A DNA stretch of 64,000 nucleotides from Panulirus ornatus. Its lineage: Eukaryota > Arthropoda > Malacostraca > Decapoda > Palinuridae. Positions 1-11,014 of the stretch are shown in pieces. The number at the start of each line of letters is the position of its first letter. The stretch's first letter is position 1. Under the pieces are notes generated by a model that was given only the letters and a program-made list of their open reading frames with translations, had not been told where the DNA came from and did no database searches. Location of the stretch: the NCBI RefSeq assembly GCF_036320965.1, contig NC_092257.1, forward strand, positions 21,636,913-21,700,912, read 5' to 3'. A program made the position numbers and the translations under genes.

Positions 1-1038
1 CTCGACTTCCACACATTTTTCAAGGCTCCCAGAATTTTTGCCCCCTCCCCCACCCTATGATCCACTTCCGCTTCCATGGTTCCATCCGCTGACAGATCCA
101 CTCCCAGATATCTAAAACACTTCACTTCCTCCAGTTTTTCTCCATTCAAACTCACCTCCCAATTGACTTGACCCTCAACCCTACTGTACCTAATAACCTT
201 GCTCTTATTCACATTTACTCTTAACTTTCTTCTTCACACACTTACCAAACTCCGTCACCAGCTTCTGCAGTTTCTCACATGAATCAGCCACCAGCGCTGT
301 ATCATCAGCGAACAACAACTGACTCACTTCCCAAGCTCTCTCATCCACAACAGACTTCATACTTGCCCCTCTTTCCAAAACTCTTGCATTCACCTCCCTA
401 ACAACCCCATCCATAAACAAATTAAACAACCATGGAGACATCACACTTCCCTGCCGCAAACCTACATTCACTGAGAACCAATCACTTTCCTCTCTTCCTA
501 CACGTACACATGCCTTACATCCTCGATAAAAACTTTTCACTGCTTCTAACAACTTGCCTCCCACACCATATATTCTTAATACCTTCCACAGAGCATCTCT
601 ATCAACTCTATCATATGCCTTCTCCAGATCCATAAATGCTACATACAAATCCATTTACTTTTCTAAGTATTTCTCATATACATTCTTCAAAGCAAACACC
701 TGATCCACACATCCTCTACCACTTCTGAAACCACACTGCTCTTCCTCAATCTGATGCTCTGTACATGCCTTCACCCTCTCAATCAATACCCTCCCACATA
801 ATTTACCAGGAATCCTCAACAAACTTATACCTCCGTAATTTGAGCACTCACTCTTATCCCCTTTGCCTTTGTACAATGGCACTATGCATGCACTCCGCCA
901 ATCCTCAGGCACCCCACCATGAGTCATACATACATTAAATAACCTTACCAACCAGTCAACAATACAGTCACCCCCTTTTTTAATAAATTCCACTGCAGTA
1001 CCATCCAAACCTGCTGCCTTGCCGGCTTTCATCTTCCG
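1..1038 (-). pseudogene. LINE copy 1: reverse transcriptase fragment, cut by window edge
   Basis: This minus-strand non-LTR retrotransposon RT fragment is cut at the left by the window edge and at the right by a (TA)n array. It has the RT sequence in order: KMKAGKAAGLDG fingers, FMDLEKAYDRVDRD (motif A), GLRQGSVMSPWLFN (motif B, with Ser where other copies have Cys) and LLFADDTALV (motif C). It is broken by a nonsense change at 655-657 (CAA to TAA after EKYLEK). Two single-base losses near 230-245, in the stretch that reads EFGKVC in other copies, also shift the frame. The fragment is very similar to copy 2 immediately to its right. Confidence 0.9.
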
Positions 1039-1041
1039 CAA

Positions 1042-1067
1042 ATATATATATATATATATATATATAT
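1042..1067. repeat. (TA)n microsatellite
   Basis: Short TA tract at the junction between LINE copy 1 and the adjacent S element. Confidence 0.95.
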
Positions 1068-1068
1068 T

Positions 1069-1303
1069 TTTTCTTTCTTTCAAACTATTTGCCATTTCCT
1101 GCGTTTGCGAGGTAGTGTTAAGAACAGAGGACTGGGCTTTAGAGGGAAAATCCTCATCTGGCCTCCTTCTCTGTTCCTTCTTTTGGAAAATTAAAAAAAA
1201 CGAGAGGGGAGGATTTCCAGCCACCCGCTCCCTCCCCTTTTAGTCGCCTTCTATGACACGCAGAGAATACGTGGGAAGTATTCTTTCTCCCCTATCCCCA
1301 GGG

Positions 1304-1305
<2 letters not shown>
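1069..1305 (-). mobile_element. S element (short interspersed repeat), minus orientation
   Basis: This is a member of a roughly 240 bp repeat family called S here. In its forward orientation the consensus order is CCCTGGGGATAGGGG, CTTCCCACGTATTCCCTGCG, GTAGAAGGCGACTAAAAGGG, GGGCTGGAAATCCTCCCC, a T-run, TCCAAAAGAAGGAACAGAG, GGCCCAGTCCTCTGTTCTTA and finally CGCTACCTCGCTAACGCGGG with AAATGGCGAATAG, followed by (TA)n. It has no coding capacity and no clear tRNA A/B boxes. An inverted GGGGAGG..CCTCCCC pair could form a stem. This copy is complete and flanked by (TA)n on both sides. Confidence 0.85.
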
Positions 1306-1398
<93 letters not shown>

Positions 1399-1399
1399 A
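1306..1399. repeat. (TA)n microsatellite with T-run
   Basis: About 75 bp of TA followed by a T-run, which leads into the 3' tail of LINE copy 2 (minus strand). Confidence 0.95.
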
Positions 1400-2820
1400 T
1401 ACCTCGTCGCTGTCTCCCGCGGTTGCGAGGTAGCGCAAGGAAACAGACGAAAGAAATGGCCCAACCCACCCCATACACATGTACATACACACGTCCACAC
1501 ACGCAAATATACATACCTACACAGCTTTCCATGGCCCACCCCGGACGCTTCACATGCCTTGATTCAATCCACTGACAGCACGTCAACCCCTGTATACCAC
1601 ATCGCTCCAATTCACTCTATTCCTTGCCCTCCTTTCACCCTCCTGCATGTTCAGGCCCCGATCACACAAAATCCTTTTCACTCCATCTTTCCACCTCCAA
1701 TTTGGTCTCCCTCTTCTCCTCGTTCCCTCCACCTCCGACACATATATCCTCTTGGTCAATCTTTCCTCACTCATTCTCTCCATGTGCCCAAACCATTTCA
1801 AAACACCTTCTTCTGCTCTCTCAACCACGCTCTTTTTATTTCCACACATCTCTCTTACCCTTACGTTACTTACTCGATCAAACCACCTCACACCACACAT
1901 TGTCCTCAAACATCTCATTTCCAGCACCTCCATCCTCCTGCGCACAACTCTATCCATAGCCCACGCCTCGCAACCATACAACATTGTTGGAACCACTATT
2001 CCTTCAAACATACCCATTTTTGCTTTCCGAGATAATGTTCTCGACTTCCACACATTTTTCAAGGCTCCCAAAATTTTTGCCCCCTCCCCCACCCTATGAT
2101 CCACTTCCGCTTCCATGGTTCCATCCGCTGACAGATCCACTCCCAGATATCTAAAACACTTCACTTCCTCCAGTTTTTCTCCATTCAAACTCACCTCCCA
2201 ATTGACTTGACCCTCAACCCTACTGTACCTAATAACCTTGCTCTTATTCACATTTACTCTTAACTTTCTTCTTCCACACACTTTACCAAACTCCGTCACC
2301 AGCTTCTGCAGTTTCTCACATGAATCCGCCACCAGCGCTGTATCATCAGCGAACAACAACTGACTCACTTCCCAAGCTCTCTCATCCCCAACAGACTTCA
2401 TACTTGCCCCTCTTTCCAAGGCTCTTGCATTTACCTCCCTAACAACCCCATCCATAAACAAATTAAACAACCATGGAGACATCACACACCCCTGCCGCAA
2501 ACCTACATTCACTGAGAACCAATCACTTTCCTCTCTTCCTACACGTACACATGCCTTACATCCTCGATAAAAACTTTTCACTGCTTCTAACAACTTGCCT
2601 CCCACACCATATATTCTTAATACCTTCCACAGAGCATCTCTATCAACTCTATCATATGCCTTCTCCAGATCCATAAATGCTACATACAAATCCATTTGCT
2701 TTTCTAAGTATTTCTCACATACACTCTTCAAAGCAAACACCTGATCCACACATCCTCTACCACTTCTGAAACCACACTGCTCTTCCCCAATCTGGTGCTC
2801 TGTACCTGCCTTCACCCTCT

Positions 2821-2822
<2 letters not shown>
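1400..2822 (-). mobile_element. LINE copy 2: 5'-truncated, RT open throughout
   Basis: The 3' UTR and tail lie at 1400-1582 and the pol 3' portion at 1583-2822. From IERVKAGTEHQIGEEQ to the terminal VVYRG and TGA the frame is uninterrupted, about 413 codons. Intact RT motifs are present: AFMDLEKAYDRV, GLRQGCVMSPW, LLFADDTALV and VNVNKSKVIRYS. The C-terminal region has LYGCEAWAMDRV, LEMRCLRTMCGV and LKWFGHMERM, typical of the region after RT in RTE/Jockey-like elements. The 5' end is truncated exactly at a (TA)n array. Good frame preservation suggests a recent insertion. Confidence 0.92.

Positions 2823-2882
<60 letters not shown>
2823..2882. repeat. (TA)n plus T-run
   Basis: A TA tract (about 2824-2852) followed by about 30 T. 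It separates LINE copy 2 from the tail of LINE copy 3. Confidence 0.95.
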
Positions 2883-2885
<3 letters not shown>

Positions 2886-3540
2886 CTTTGTCGCTGTCTC
2901 CCGCGTCTGCGAGGTAGCGCAAGGAAACAGACGAAAGAAATGGCCCAACCCCCCCCCCATACACATGTACATACACATGTCCACACACGTGTATACATAC
3001 CTACACAGCTTTCCATGGTCCACCCCAGACGCCTCACATGCCTTGATTCACTCCACTGACAGCACGTCAACCCCTGTATACCACATCGCTCCAATTCACT
3101 CTATTCCTTGCCCTCCTTACACCCTCCTGCATGTTCAGGCCCCGATCACACAAAATCTTTTTCACTCCATCTTTCCACCTCCAATTTGGTCTCCCTCTTC
3201 TCCTCGTTCCCTCCACCTCCGACACATATATCCTCTTGGTCAATCTTTCCTCACTCATTCTCTCCATGTGCCCAAACCATTTCAAAACACCCTCTTCTGC
3301 TCTCTCAACCACGCTCTTTTTATTTCCACACATCTCTCTTACCCTTACGTTACTTACTCGATCAAACCACCTCACACCACACATTGTCCTCAAACATCTC
3401 ATTTCCAGCACATCCATCCTCCTGCGCACAACTCTATCCATAGCCCACGCCTCGCAACCATACAACATTGTTGGAACCACTATTCCTTCAAACATACCCA
3501 TTTTTGCTTTCCATGTGCCCAAACCATTTCAAAACACCTG
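2883..3540 (-). mobile_element. LINE copy 3: tail and C-terminal pol, chimeric 5' end
   Basis: A 3' tail (2883-3066) and the last part of pol (3067-3513, from KAKMGMFEG to VVYRG). At about 3513 the sequence jumps to CCATGTGCCCAAACCATTTC, which belongs about 250 bp downstream in the element and also occurs at 3264-3290. It then enters an S element. The displaced segment points to template switching or a recombination junction rather than simple truncation. Confidence 0.88.
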
Positions 3541-3759
3541 GGGATAGGGGATTAAGAATACTTCCCACGTATTCCCTGCGTGTCGTAGAAGGCGACTAAA
3601 AGGGGAGGGAGCAGGGGGCTGGAAATCCTCCCCTCTCGTTTTTTTTTTTTCCAAAAGAAGGAACAGAGGGGGCCAGGTGAGGATATTCCAAAAAAGGCCC
3701 AGTCCTCTGTTCTTAACGCTACCTCGCTGACGCGGGAAATGGCGAATAGTTTAAAAGAA

Positions 3760-3761
<2 letters not shown>
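3538..3761 (+). mobile_element. S element, plus orientation
   Basis: A near-complete S copy, from CTGGGGATAGGGG to GCGGGAAATGGCGAATAGTT, that runs straight into a (TA)n array. The segment before GGCCCAGTCC has a small deletion (TTCCAAAAAAGGCCC). Confidence 0.85.

Positions 3762-3835
<74 letters not shown>
3762..3835. repeat. (TA)n microsatellite
   Basis: 74 bp TA tract between the S element and the 5' end of LINE copy 4. Confidence 0.97.
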
Positions 3836-3838
<3 letters not shown>

Positions 3839-6720
3839 AGAAAGTAAATTCTCGATTAATATGGGTAAAACTGAAAATTGATGGAGAGAGATGGGTGATT
3901 ATTGGTGCATATGCACCTGGGCATGAGAAGAAAGATCATGAGAGGCAAGTGTTTTGGGAGCAGCTGAATGAGTGTGTTAGTGGTTTTGATGCACGAGACC
4001 GGGTTATAGTGGTGGGTGATTTGAATGCAAAGGTGAGTAATGTGGCAGTTGAGGGAATAATTGGTATACATGGGGTGTTCAGTGTTGGAAATGGAAATGG
4101 TGAAGAGCTTGTAGATTTATGTGCTGAAAAAGGACTGGTGATTGGGAATACCTGGTTTAAAAAGCGAGATATACATAAGTATACGTATGTAAGTAGGAGA
4201 GATGGCCAGAGAGCGTTATTGGATTACGTGTTAATTGACAGGCGCGCGAAAGAGAGACTTTTGGATGTTAATGTGCTGAGAGGTGCAACTGGAGGGATGT
4301 CTGATCATTATCTTGTGGAGGCTAAGGTGAAGATTTGTATGGGTTTTCAGAAAAGAAGAGTGAATGTTGGGGTGAAGAGGGTGGTGAGAGTAAGTGAGCT
4401 TGGGAAGGAGACTTGTGTGAGGAAGTACCAGGAGAGACTGAGTACAGAATGAAAAAAGGTGAGAACAATGGAAGTAAGGGGAGTGGGGGAGGAATGGGAT
4501 GTATTTAGGGAATCAGTGATGGATTGCGCAAAAGATGCTTGTGGCATGAGAAGAGTGGGAGGTGGGCTGTTTAGAAAGGGTAGTGAGTGGTGGGATGAAG
4601 AAGTAAGAGTATTAGTGAAAGAGAAGAGAGAGGCATTTGGACGATTTTTACAGGGGAAAAAATGCAATTGAGTGGGAGATGTATAAAAGAAAGAGACAGG
4701 AGGTCAAGAGAAAGGTGCAAGAGGTGAAAAAGAGGGCAAATGAGAGTTGGGGTGAGAGAGTATCATTAAATTTTAGGGAGAATAAAAAGATGTTCTGGAA
4801 GGAGGTAAATAAAGTGCGTAAGACAAGGGAGCAAATGGGAACTTCAGTGAAGGGCGCAAATGGGGAGGTGATGACAAGTAGTGGTGATGTGAGAAGGAGA
4901 TGGAGTGAGTATTTTGAAGGTTTGTTGAATGTGTTTGATGATAGAGTGTCAGATATAGGGTGTTTTGGTCGAGGTGGTGTGCAAAGTGAGAGGGTTAGGG
5001 AAAATGATTTGGTAAACAGAGAAGAGGTAGTAAAAGCTTTGTGGAAGATGAAAGCCGGCAAGGCAGCAGGTTTGGATGGTATTGCAGTGGAATTTATTAA
5101 AAAAGGGGGTGACTGTATTATTGACTGGTTGGTAAGGTTATTTAATGTAAGTATGACTCATGGTGAGGTGCCTGAGGATTGGTGGAATGCGTGCATAGTG
5201 CCATTGTACAAAGGCAAAGGGGATAAGAGTGAGTGCTCAAATTAGAGAGGTATAAGTTTGTTGAGGATTCCTGGGAAATTATATGGGAGGGTATTGATTG
5301 AGAGGGTGAAGGCATGTACAGAGCATCAGATTGGGGAAGAGCAGTGTGGCTTCAGAAGTGGAAGAGGATGTGTGGATCAGGTGTTTGCTTTGAAGAATGT
5401 ATGTGAGAAATACTTACAAAAGCAAATGGATTTGTATGTAGCATTTATGGATCTGGAGAAGGCATATGATAGAGATGATAGAGATGCTCTGTGGAAGGTA
5501 TTAAGAATATATGGTGTGGGAGGCAAGTTGTTAGAAGCAGTGAAAAGTTTTTATCGAGGATGTAAGGCATCTGTACGTGTAGGAAGAGAGGAAAGTGATT
5601 GGTTCTCAGTGAATGTAGGTCTGCGGCAGGGGTGTGTGATGTCTCCATGGTTGTTTAATTTGTTTATGGATGGGGTTGTTAGGGAGGTGAATGCAAGAGT
5701 TTTGGAAAGAGGGGAAAGTATGAAGTCTGCTGGGGATGAGTGAGCTTGGGAAGTGAGTCAGTTGTTGTTTGCTGATGATACAGCGCTGGTGGCTGATTCA
5801 TGTGAGAAACTGCAGAAGCTGGTGACTGAGTTTGGTAAAGTGTGTGAAAGAAGAAAGTTAAGAGTAAATGTGAATAAGAGCAAGGTAATTAGGTACAGTA
5901 GGGTTGAGGGTCAAGTCAATTGGGAGGTAAGTTTGAATGGAGAAAAACTGGAGGAAGTAAAGTGTTTTAGATATCTGGGAGTGGATCTGGCAGTGGATGG
6001 AACCATGGAAGCGGAAGTGGATCATAGGGTGGGGGAGGGGGCGAAAATCCTGGGAGCCTTGAAGAATGTGTGGAAGTCGAGAACATTATCTCGGAAAGCA
6101 AAAATGGGTATGTTTGAAGGAATAGTGGTTCCAACAATGTTGTATGGTTGCGAGGCGTGGGCTATGGATAGAGTTGTGCGCAGGAGGATGGATGTGCTGG
6201 AAATGAGATGTTTGAGGACAATGTGCGGTGTGAGGTGGTTTGATCGAGTAAGTAACATAAGGGTAAGAGAGATGTGTGGAAATAAAAAGAGCGTGGTTGA
6301 GAGAGCAGAAGAGGGTGTTTTGAAATGGTTTGGGCACATGGAGAGAATGAGTGAGGAAAGATTGACCAAGAGGATATATGTGTCGGAGGTGGAGGGAACG
6401 AGGAGAAGTGGGAGACCAAATTGGAGGTGGAAAGATGGAGTGAAAAAGATTTTGTGTGATCGGGGCCTGAACATGCAGGAGGGTGAAAGGAGGGCAAGGA
6501 ATAGAGTGAATTGGATTGATGTGGTATACCGGGGTTGACGTGCTGTCAGTGGATTGAATCAGGGCATGTGAAGCGTCTGGGGTAAACCATGGAAAGCTGT
6601 GTAGGTATGTATATTTGCGTGTGTGGACGTATGTATATACATGTGTATGGGGGTGGCTTGGGCCATTTCTTTCGTCTGTTTCCTTGCGCTACCTCGCAAA
6701 CGCGGGAGACAGCAACAAAG

Positions 6721-6723
<3 letters not shown>
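3836..6723 (+). pseudogene. LINE copy 4: longest recent copy, APE-RT pol with several breaks
   Basis: This plus-strand copy starts inside the APE endonuclease (IGAYAPGHEKKDHE, GDLNAKV, LDYVLIDRRAKERL, SDHYLVEAKVKI). It continues through the RT (KMKAGKAAGLDGIAVEFIKK, AFMDLEKAYDR, GLRQGCVMSPW, LLFADDTALV) to the C-terminal VVYRG with TGA at 6536-6538. A 3' UTR of about 185 bp follows, ending ACGCGGGAGACAGCAACAAAG and (TA)n. Breaks compared with other copies are TGG to TGA near 4450, a one-base gain near 4657 (A-run), CAG to TAG near 5243 and a TGA near 5741. The product would nick target DNA and copy the element RNA at the target. The broken frame makes this copy non-autonomous. Confidence 0.93.

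Positions 6724-6794
<71 letters not shown>
6724..6794. repeat. (TA)n tail of LINE copy 4
   Basis: 71 bp TA tract directly after the LINE tail CAACAAAGCAAA. A 5'-truncated S element follows. Confidence 0.96.
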
Positions 6795-6796
<2 letters not shown>

Positions 6797-6974
6797 CGAC
6801 TAAAAGGGGAGGGAGCGGGTGGCTGGAAATCCTCCCCTCTCGTTTCTTTTTTTTCTATTTTCCAAAAGAAGGAACAGAGAAGGGGGCCAGGTGGGGATGT
6901 TCCCTCAGGGGCCCAGTCCGCTGTTCTTAATGCTACCTCGCTAATGCGGGAAATGGCAAATCATATGGAAGAAA

Positions 6975-6977
<3 letters not shown>
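6795..6977 (+). mobile_element. S element, 5'-truncated, plus orientation
   Basis: Begins at GGCGACTAAAAGGGGAGGG, so the first about 60 bp are absent. Otherwise typical to GCGGGAAATGGCAAATCAT, then (TA)n. Confidence 0.85.

Positions 6978-7062
<85 letters not shown>
6978..7062. repeat. (TA)n microsatellite
   Basis: About 84 bp of TA between two S elements in the same orientation. Confidence 0.97.
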
Positions 7063-7065
<3 letters not shown>

Positions 7066-7304
7066 CCCTGGGGAAAGGGGAGAAAGAATATTTCCCACGT
7101 ATTCCCTGCGTGTCATAGAAGGCGACTAAAAGGGGAGGGAGTGGGGGGCTAGAAATCCTCCCCTCTCGTTTTTTTTTTTAATTTTCCAAAAGAAGGAACA
7201 GAGAACGAGGCCAGGTGAGGATATTCCCTCAGAGGCCCAGTCCTCTGTTCTTAACACTACCTTGCTAATGCGGGAAATGGCGAATAGTTTGAAAGAAAAA
7301 GAAA

Positions 7305-7306
<2 letters not shown>
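7063..7306 (+). mobile_element. S element, plus orientation
   Basis: A complete copy, CCCTGGGGAAAGGGG to GCGGGAAATGGCGAATAGTT, with a (TA)n array on each side. Confidence 0.87.

Positions 7307-7340
<34 letters not shown>
7307..7340. repeat. (TA)n microsatellite
   Basis: Short TA tract at the centre of two S elements that point toward each other (7063-7306 plus, 7341-7567 minus). Together they form an inverted repeat. Confidence 0.95.
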
Positions 7341-7348
<8 letters not shown>

Positions 7349-7564
7349 TTCATACTATTCGCCATTTCCCGCATTAGCGAGGTAGCGTTAAGAACAGAGG
7401 ACTGAGCCTCTGAGGGAATATCCTAACTTAGCCCCCTCCTCTGTTCCATCTTTAGGAAAAACTAAAAACGAGAGGGAAGGATTTCCAGCCCCCCGCTCCC
7501 TTCCCCTTTAGTTGCGTTCTACGACACGCAGGGAATATGTGGCAAGTATTCTTTCTCCCCTACC

Positions 7565-7567
<3 letters not shown>
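7341..7567 (-). mobile_element. S element, minus orientation
   Basis: A full-length S copy in opposite orientation to the one at 7063-7306. The pair shares high similarity and could fold as a stem of about 230 bp with a TA loop. Confidence 0.86.
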
Positions 7568-7621
<54 letters not shown>

Positions 7622-7655
7622 TATATGTGTGTGTGTGAGAGAGAGAGAGAGAGGC
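7568..7655. repeat. Compound (TA)n-(GT)n-(GA)n microsatellite
   Basis: TA for about 52 bp, then a short GTATATGTGTGTGTG stretch, then (GA)n to about 7653. Confidence 0.93.
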
Positions 7656-7794
7656 AGTTACAATAGTGGGAACTATTATAGAAGTGACTTTCATAGTAAG
7701 GTTTGGCCACTGCCTTAAAGTGTGTTCTGGCTTCAGAAACTTTTCATGCATTGTGTTAATAAGCGGACACAAACCACTCTTCTTTCCTCTTTGA

Positions 7795-7972
7795 ACTTCG
7801 TTTCATTCAAAGCCAAAACATCCAGGTTCCTTTCCTATAAACATACTACCTATCTCTCCTTTTTTCTCATCTTGGTTACATCCACACACATTTAGACACC
7901 CCAATCTGAGCCTTCAAGGAGGTTGAGCACTCCCAGCATGACTCCTGATTTCTCTAATAGAAACTGAATCTG
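7795..7972 (-). pseudogene. LINE 5' fragment (start of APE domain)
   Basis: On the minus strand this matches the 5' end of the old full-length LINE at 37430-37620. The shared plus-strand landmarks are AACATCCAGGTT, CATCTTGGTTACATCCACAC and ACACCCCAATCTGAGCCTTC. It therefore encodes the first beta strand region of the endonuclease (cf. LNVCGCNQDET). It is decayed, with no open frame. Confidence 0.7.
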
Positions 7973-7984
7973 TTTTCTCTAATA

Positions 7985-8075
7985 GAAACTGGAATATGAG
8001 GGAGGGTGGCCCGCTCCTGCCCCCTTTAGTCTCCTTCTACGACACGAAGGGGAATACATAGGTAGAATTCTTTCA
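7985..8075 (-). mobile_element. S element relic
   Basis: Plus-strand CCCCCTTTAGTCTCCTTCTA CGACACGAAGGGGAATACAT resembles the 5' part of S in minus orientation (..TTTTAGTCGCCTTCTACGAC). Only this part is recognisable. Confidence 0.55.
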
Positions 8076-8217
8076 ACGCTATAATGCGTGTGTGTGCAAT
8101 AAGCCGAAACTGCCTTCATCTTAAATAACACCAATAGCGGAGTAAACAGGGCTTACCTCACCTCTAACAGAAAATATCTAAAACACAAAAGAATTTTTCC
8201 AAATTAGTTATCAACAA

Positions 8218-10285
8218 GAAAGAGGCAGGAGGTCAAGAGAAAGGTGCAAGAGGCGAAAAAGAGGGCAAATGAGAGTTGGGGTGAGAGAGTATCATTAAAT
8301 TTTAGGGAGAGTAAAAAAAGATGTTTTGGAAGGAGGTAAATAAAAAGCATAAGACAAGGGAACAAATGGGAACATCAGTGAAGGGGGCTAATGGGGAGGT
8401 GATAAGTAGTGGTGATGTGAGGAGATGGAGCGAGTATTTTGAAGGTTTGTTGAATGTGTTTGATGATAGAGTGGCAGATACAGGGTGTTTTGGTCGAGGG
8501 GGTGTGCAAAGTGAGAGGGTTAGGGAGAATGATTTGGTAAACAGAGAAGAGGTAGTAAAAGCTTTGCGGAAGATGAAAGCCGGCAAGGCAGCGGATTTGC
8601 ATGGTATTGAAGTGGAATTTATTAAAAAAGGGGGTGACTGGTTGGTAAGGTTATTTAATGTATGTATGACTCATGGTGAAGTGCCTGAGGACTGGCGGAA
8701 TGCTTGCATAGTTCCATCGTACAAAGGCAAAGGGGATAAGAGTGAGTGGTGAAATTACAGAGGTATAAGTTTGTTGAGTATTCCTGGGAAATTATTGGGG
8801 AGGGTACTGAATGAGAGGGTGAAGGCATGTACAGAGCATCAGAATGGGGAAGAGCAGTGTGGTTTCAGAAGTGGTAGAGGATGTGTGGATCAGGTGTTTC
8901 CTTTGAAAAATGTATGAGAGAAATACTTAGAAAATCAAATGGATTTGTATGTAGCATTTATGGATCTGGAGAAGGCATATGATAGAGATGCTCTGTGGAA
9001 GGTATTAAGAATGTATGGTGTGGGAGGCAAGTTGTTAGAAGCAGTGAAAAGTTTTTATTGAGGATGTAAGGCATGTGTATGTGTAGGAAGAGAGGAAAGT
9101 GATTGGTTCTCAGTGAACGTTGGTTTGCGGCAGGGGTGCGTAATGTCTCCATTGTTGTTTAATTTGTTATGGATGGCATTGTTAGGGAGGTGAATGCAAG
9201 AGTTTTGGAAAGAGGTAAGTATGCAGTCTGTTGTGGATGAGAATGCAAGAGTCTTGGAAAGAGAGGCAAGTATGCAGTCTGTTGTGGATGACAGAGCTTG
9301 GGAAGTGAGTCAGTTGTTCGCTGATGATATAGCACTGGTGGCTGATTCCGGTGAGAAACTACAGAAGCTGGTTACTGAGTTTGGTAAAGTGAGTGAAAGA
9401 CGAAAGCTGAGAGTAAATGTGAATAAGAGCAAGGTTATTAGGTACAGTAGGGTTGAAGGACTAGTCAATTGAGAGGTAAGTTTGAATGGAGAAAAACTAG
9501 AGGAAGTGAAGTGTTTTAGATATCTGGGAGTGGATTTGGCAGCAGATGGAAGCAGAAGTGAGTCATAGAGTGGAGGAGGGGTCAAAAGTTCTGGGAGCGT
9601 TGAAAAATGTGTGAAAGTCGGGAACATTATCTCAGAAAGCAAAAATGGGTATGTTTGAAGGAATAGGGGTTCCAACAATGTTATATGCTTGCGAGGTGTG
9701 GGCTACAGATAGAGTTGTGCGAAGGAGGGTGGATGTGCTGGAAATGAGATGTTTGAGGACAATATGTGGTGTGAGGTGTTTTGATCGAATAAGTAATGAA
9801 AGGGTAAGAGAGATGTGTGGTAATAAAAAGAGTGTGGTTGAGAGAGCAGAAGAGGGTGTTTTGAAATGGTTTGGGCACATGGAGAGAATGAGTGAGGAAA
9901 GATTGACAAAGAGGATACATGTGTCAGAGGTGGAGAGAACGAGAAGTGAGAGACTAAATTGGAGGTGGAAAGATGGAGTGAAAAAGATTTTGAGTGATCG
10001 GGGCCTGAACATGCAGGAGGGTGAAAGGTGTGCAAGGAATAGAGTGAATTGGAACGATGTGCTATACCGGGGTCGACGTGCTGTCAATGGATTGAACCAG
10101 GGCATGTGAAGCGTCTGGGGTAAACCATGAAAAGTTCTGTGGGGCTTGGATGTGGCAAGGGCCTTTGTTGTCTTTTCCTAACGCTACCTTGCGCACATAC
10201 GGGGTGGGAGGGGGTTTTCATTTCATGGGTGGCGACGGAATGAATAAGGGCAGCAAGTATGAATTATGTACATGTGTCTTGGGTC
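8218..10285 (+). pseudogene. LINE copy 5: older subfamily, decayed pol
   Basis: The plus-strand copy runs from the linker before the RT (AGGCAGGAGGTCAAGAG at 8224) to a long old-type 3' UTR ending near 10285. Coding blocks are visible at 8321-8752 (KMKAGKAADLHGIEVEF), 9194-9472 and 9645-10109. Breaks include stops near 8750 and 8918, lost bases in the RT core, and a tandem duplication of about 50 bp at 9195-9290 (GTATGCAGTCTGTTGTGGAT occurs twice). Unlike the young copies, the ORF continues past VVYRG into RRAVNGLNQGM before its stop at 10107-10109. The 3' UTR differs from the young tail from AAAGTTCTGTGGGG onward. Confidence 0.9.
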
Positions 10286-11014
10286 ACTAAATAAATATAT
10301 GAAATGTCTGAACTATATATTTAACTACTATTCTACAATTGTCTCTCACGTGGCTTGTCGTCCCTCACTAAAAATGTTAAAAACTAAATCCAAAATTATT
10401 CAAAGACTCAAGTATGAATAGTCAACTAAAAATATGAATAAAAACCAGAGAAATAAGAGCTTTGTCACCATATGGTCTCCATTCCCAATGGATGGGGCAT
10501 AACAAAACACACGGATGCATTATATAAATGGGGGATCGCCCTTAGTGCTCATGGGTATTCACAAACACAAGACTGAGCAGAATATCACTGCCATAACAAG
10601 TGACTTCATTTCTCTATACACAGTTCCATTCAAGAGCAATAGCGACACCTAAGCGAGAAGGCTTGCTATTCATGTGGACATAAGTGTTGATTCGGCTCCA
10701 ATAATATCAACGAACGGACAATTACTCTCGTGAATTTTACCCATTTTATACAGTGAACAACAATCTGTATTCCATTTTTGCAACTAATGATCACGAAATC
10801 TTAAAAATCTGGGTAAATTTTTTTCCTGTCTAACGGACACCACTTTCCTCTTATGGAATCTTTACGAAATAATGGTGTGGGATTTTGCTCTAACACCCTT
10901 TAAAACCCATACAAACTATCTATGTTAACTTGTTAGTGGTAAGGTCAGGAGCTACCCATAAAAACTATATTTCGATGTTAATTACCTTGTTAGTGGTAGT
11001 AGGGTCAGGAGGCA
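10286..11014. other. Low-copy AT-rich DNA, no gene seen
   Basis: I see no coding signal here. Only short open frames, and no recognised repeat family. Confidence 0.6.

Noticed and set aside
1253..2099. Plus-strand open frames rich in S, T, P, H and I (MFRPRSHKI..., MPSFHPPACSG...) that recur at about ten places
   Set aside because: They are the antisense of LINE pol C-terminal sequence; each occurrence mirrors a pol copy in the other strand and ends where pol ends.
1583..3094. 503-codon minus-strand frame as one protein
   Set aside because: It runs from antisense or tail sequence of copy 3 through a TA array into pol of copy 2. Only the part from 2822 down is LINE pol.
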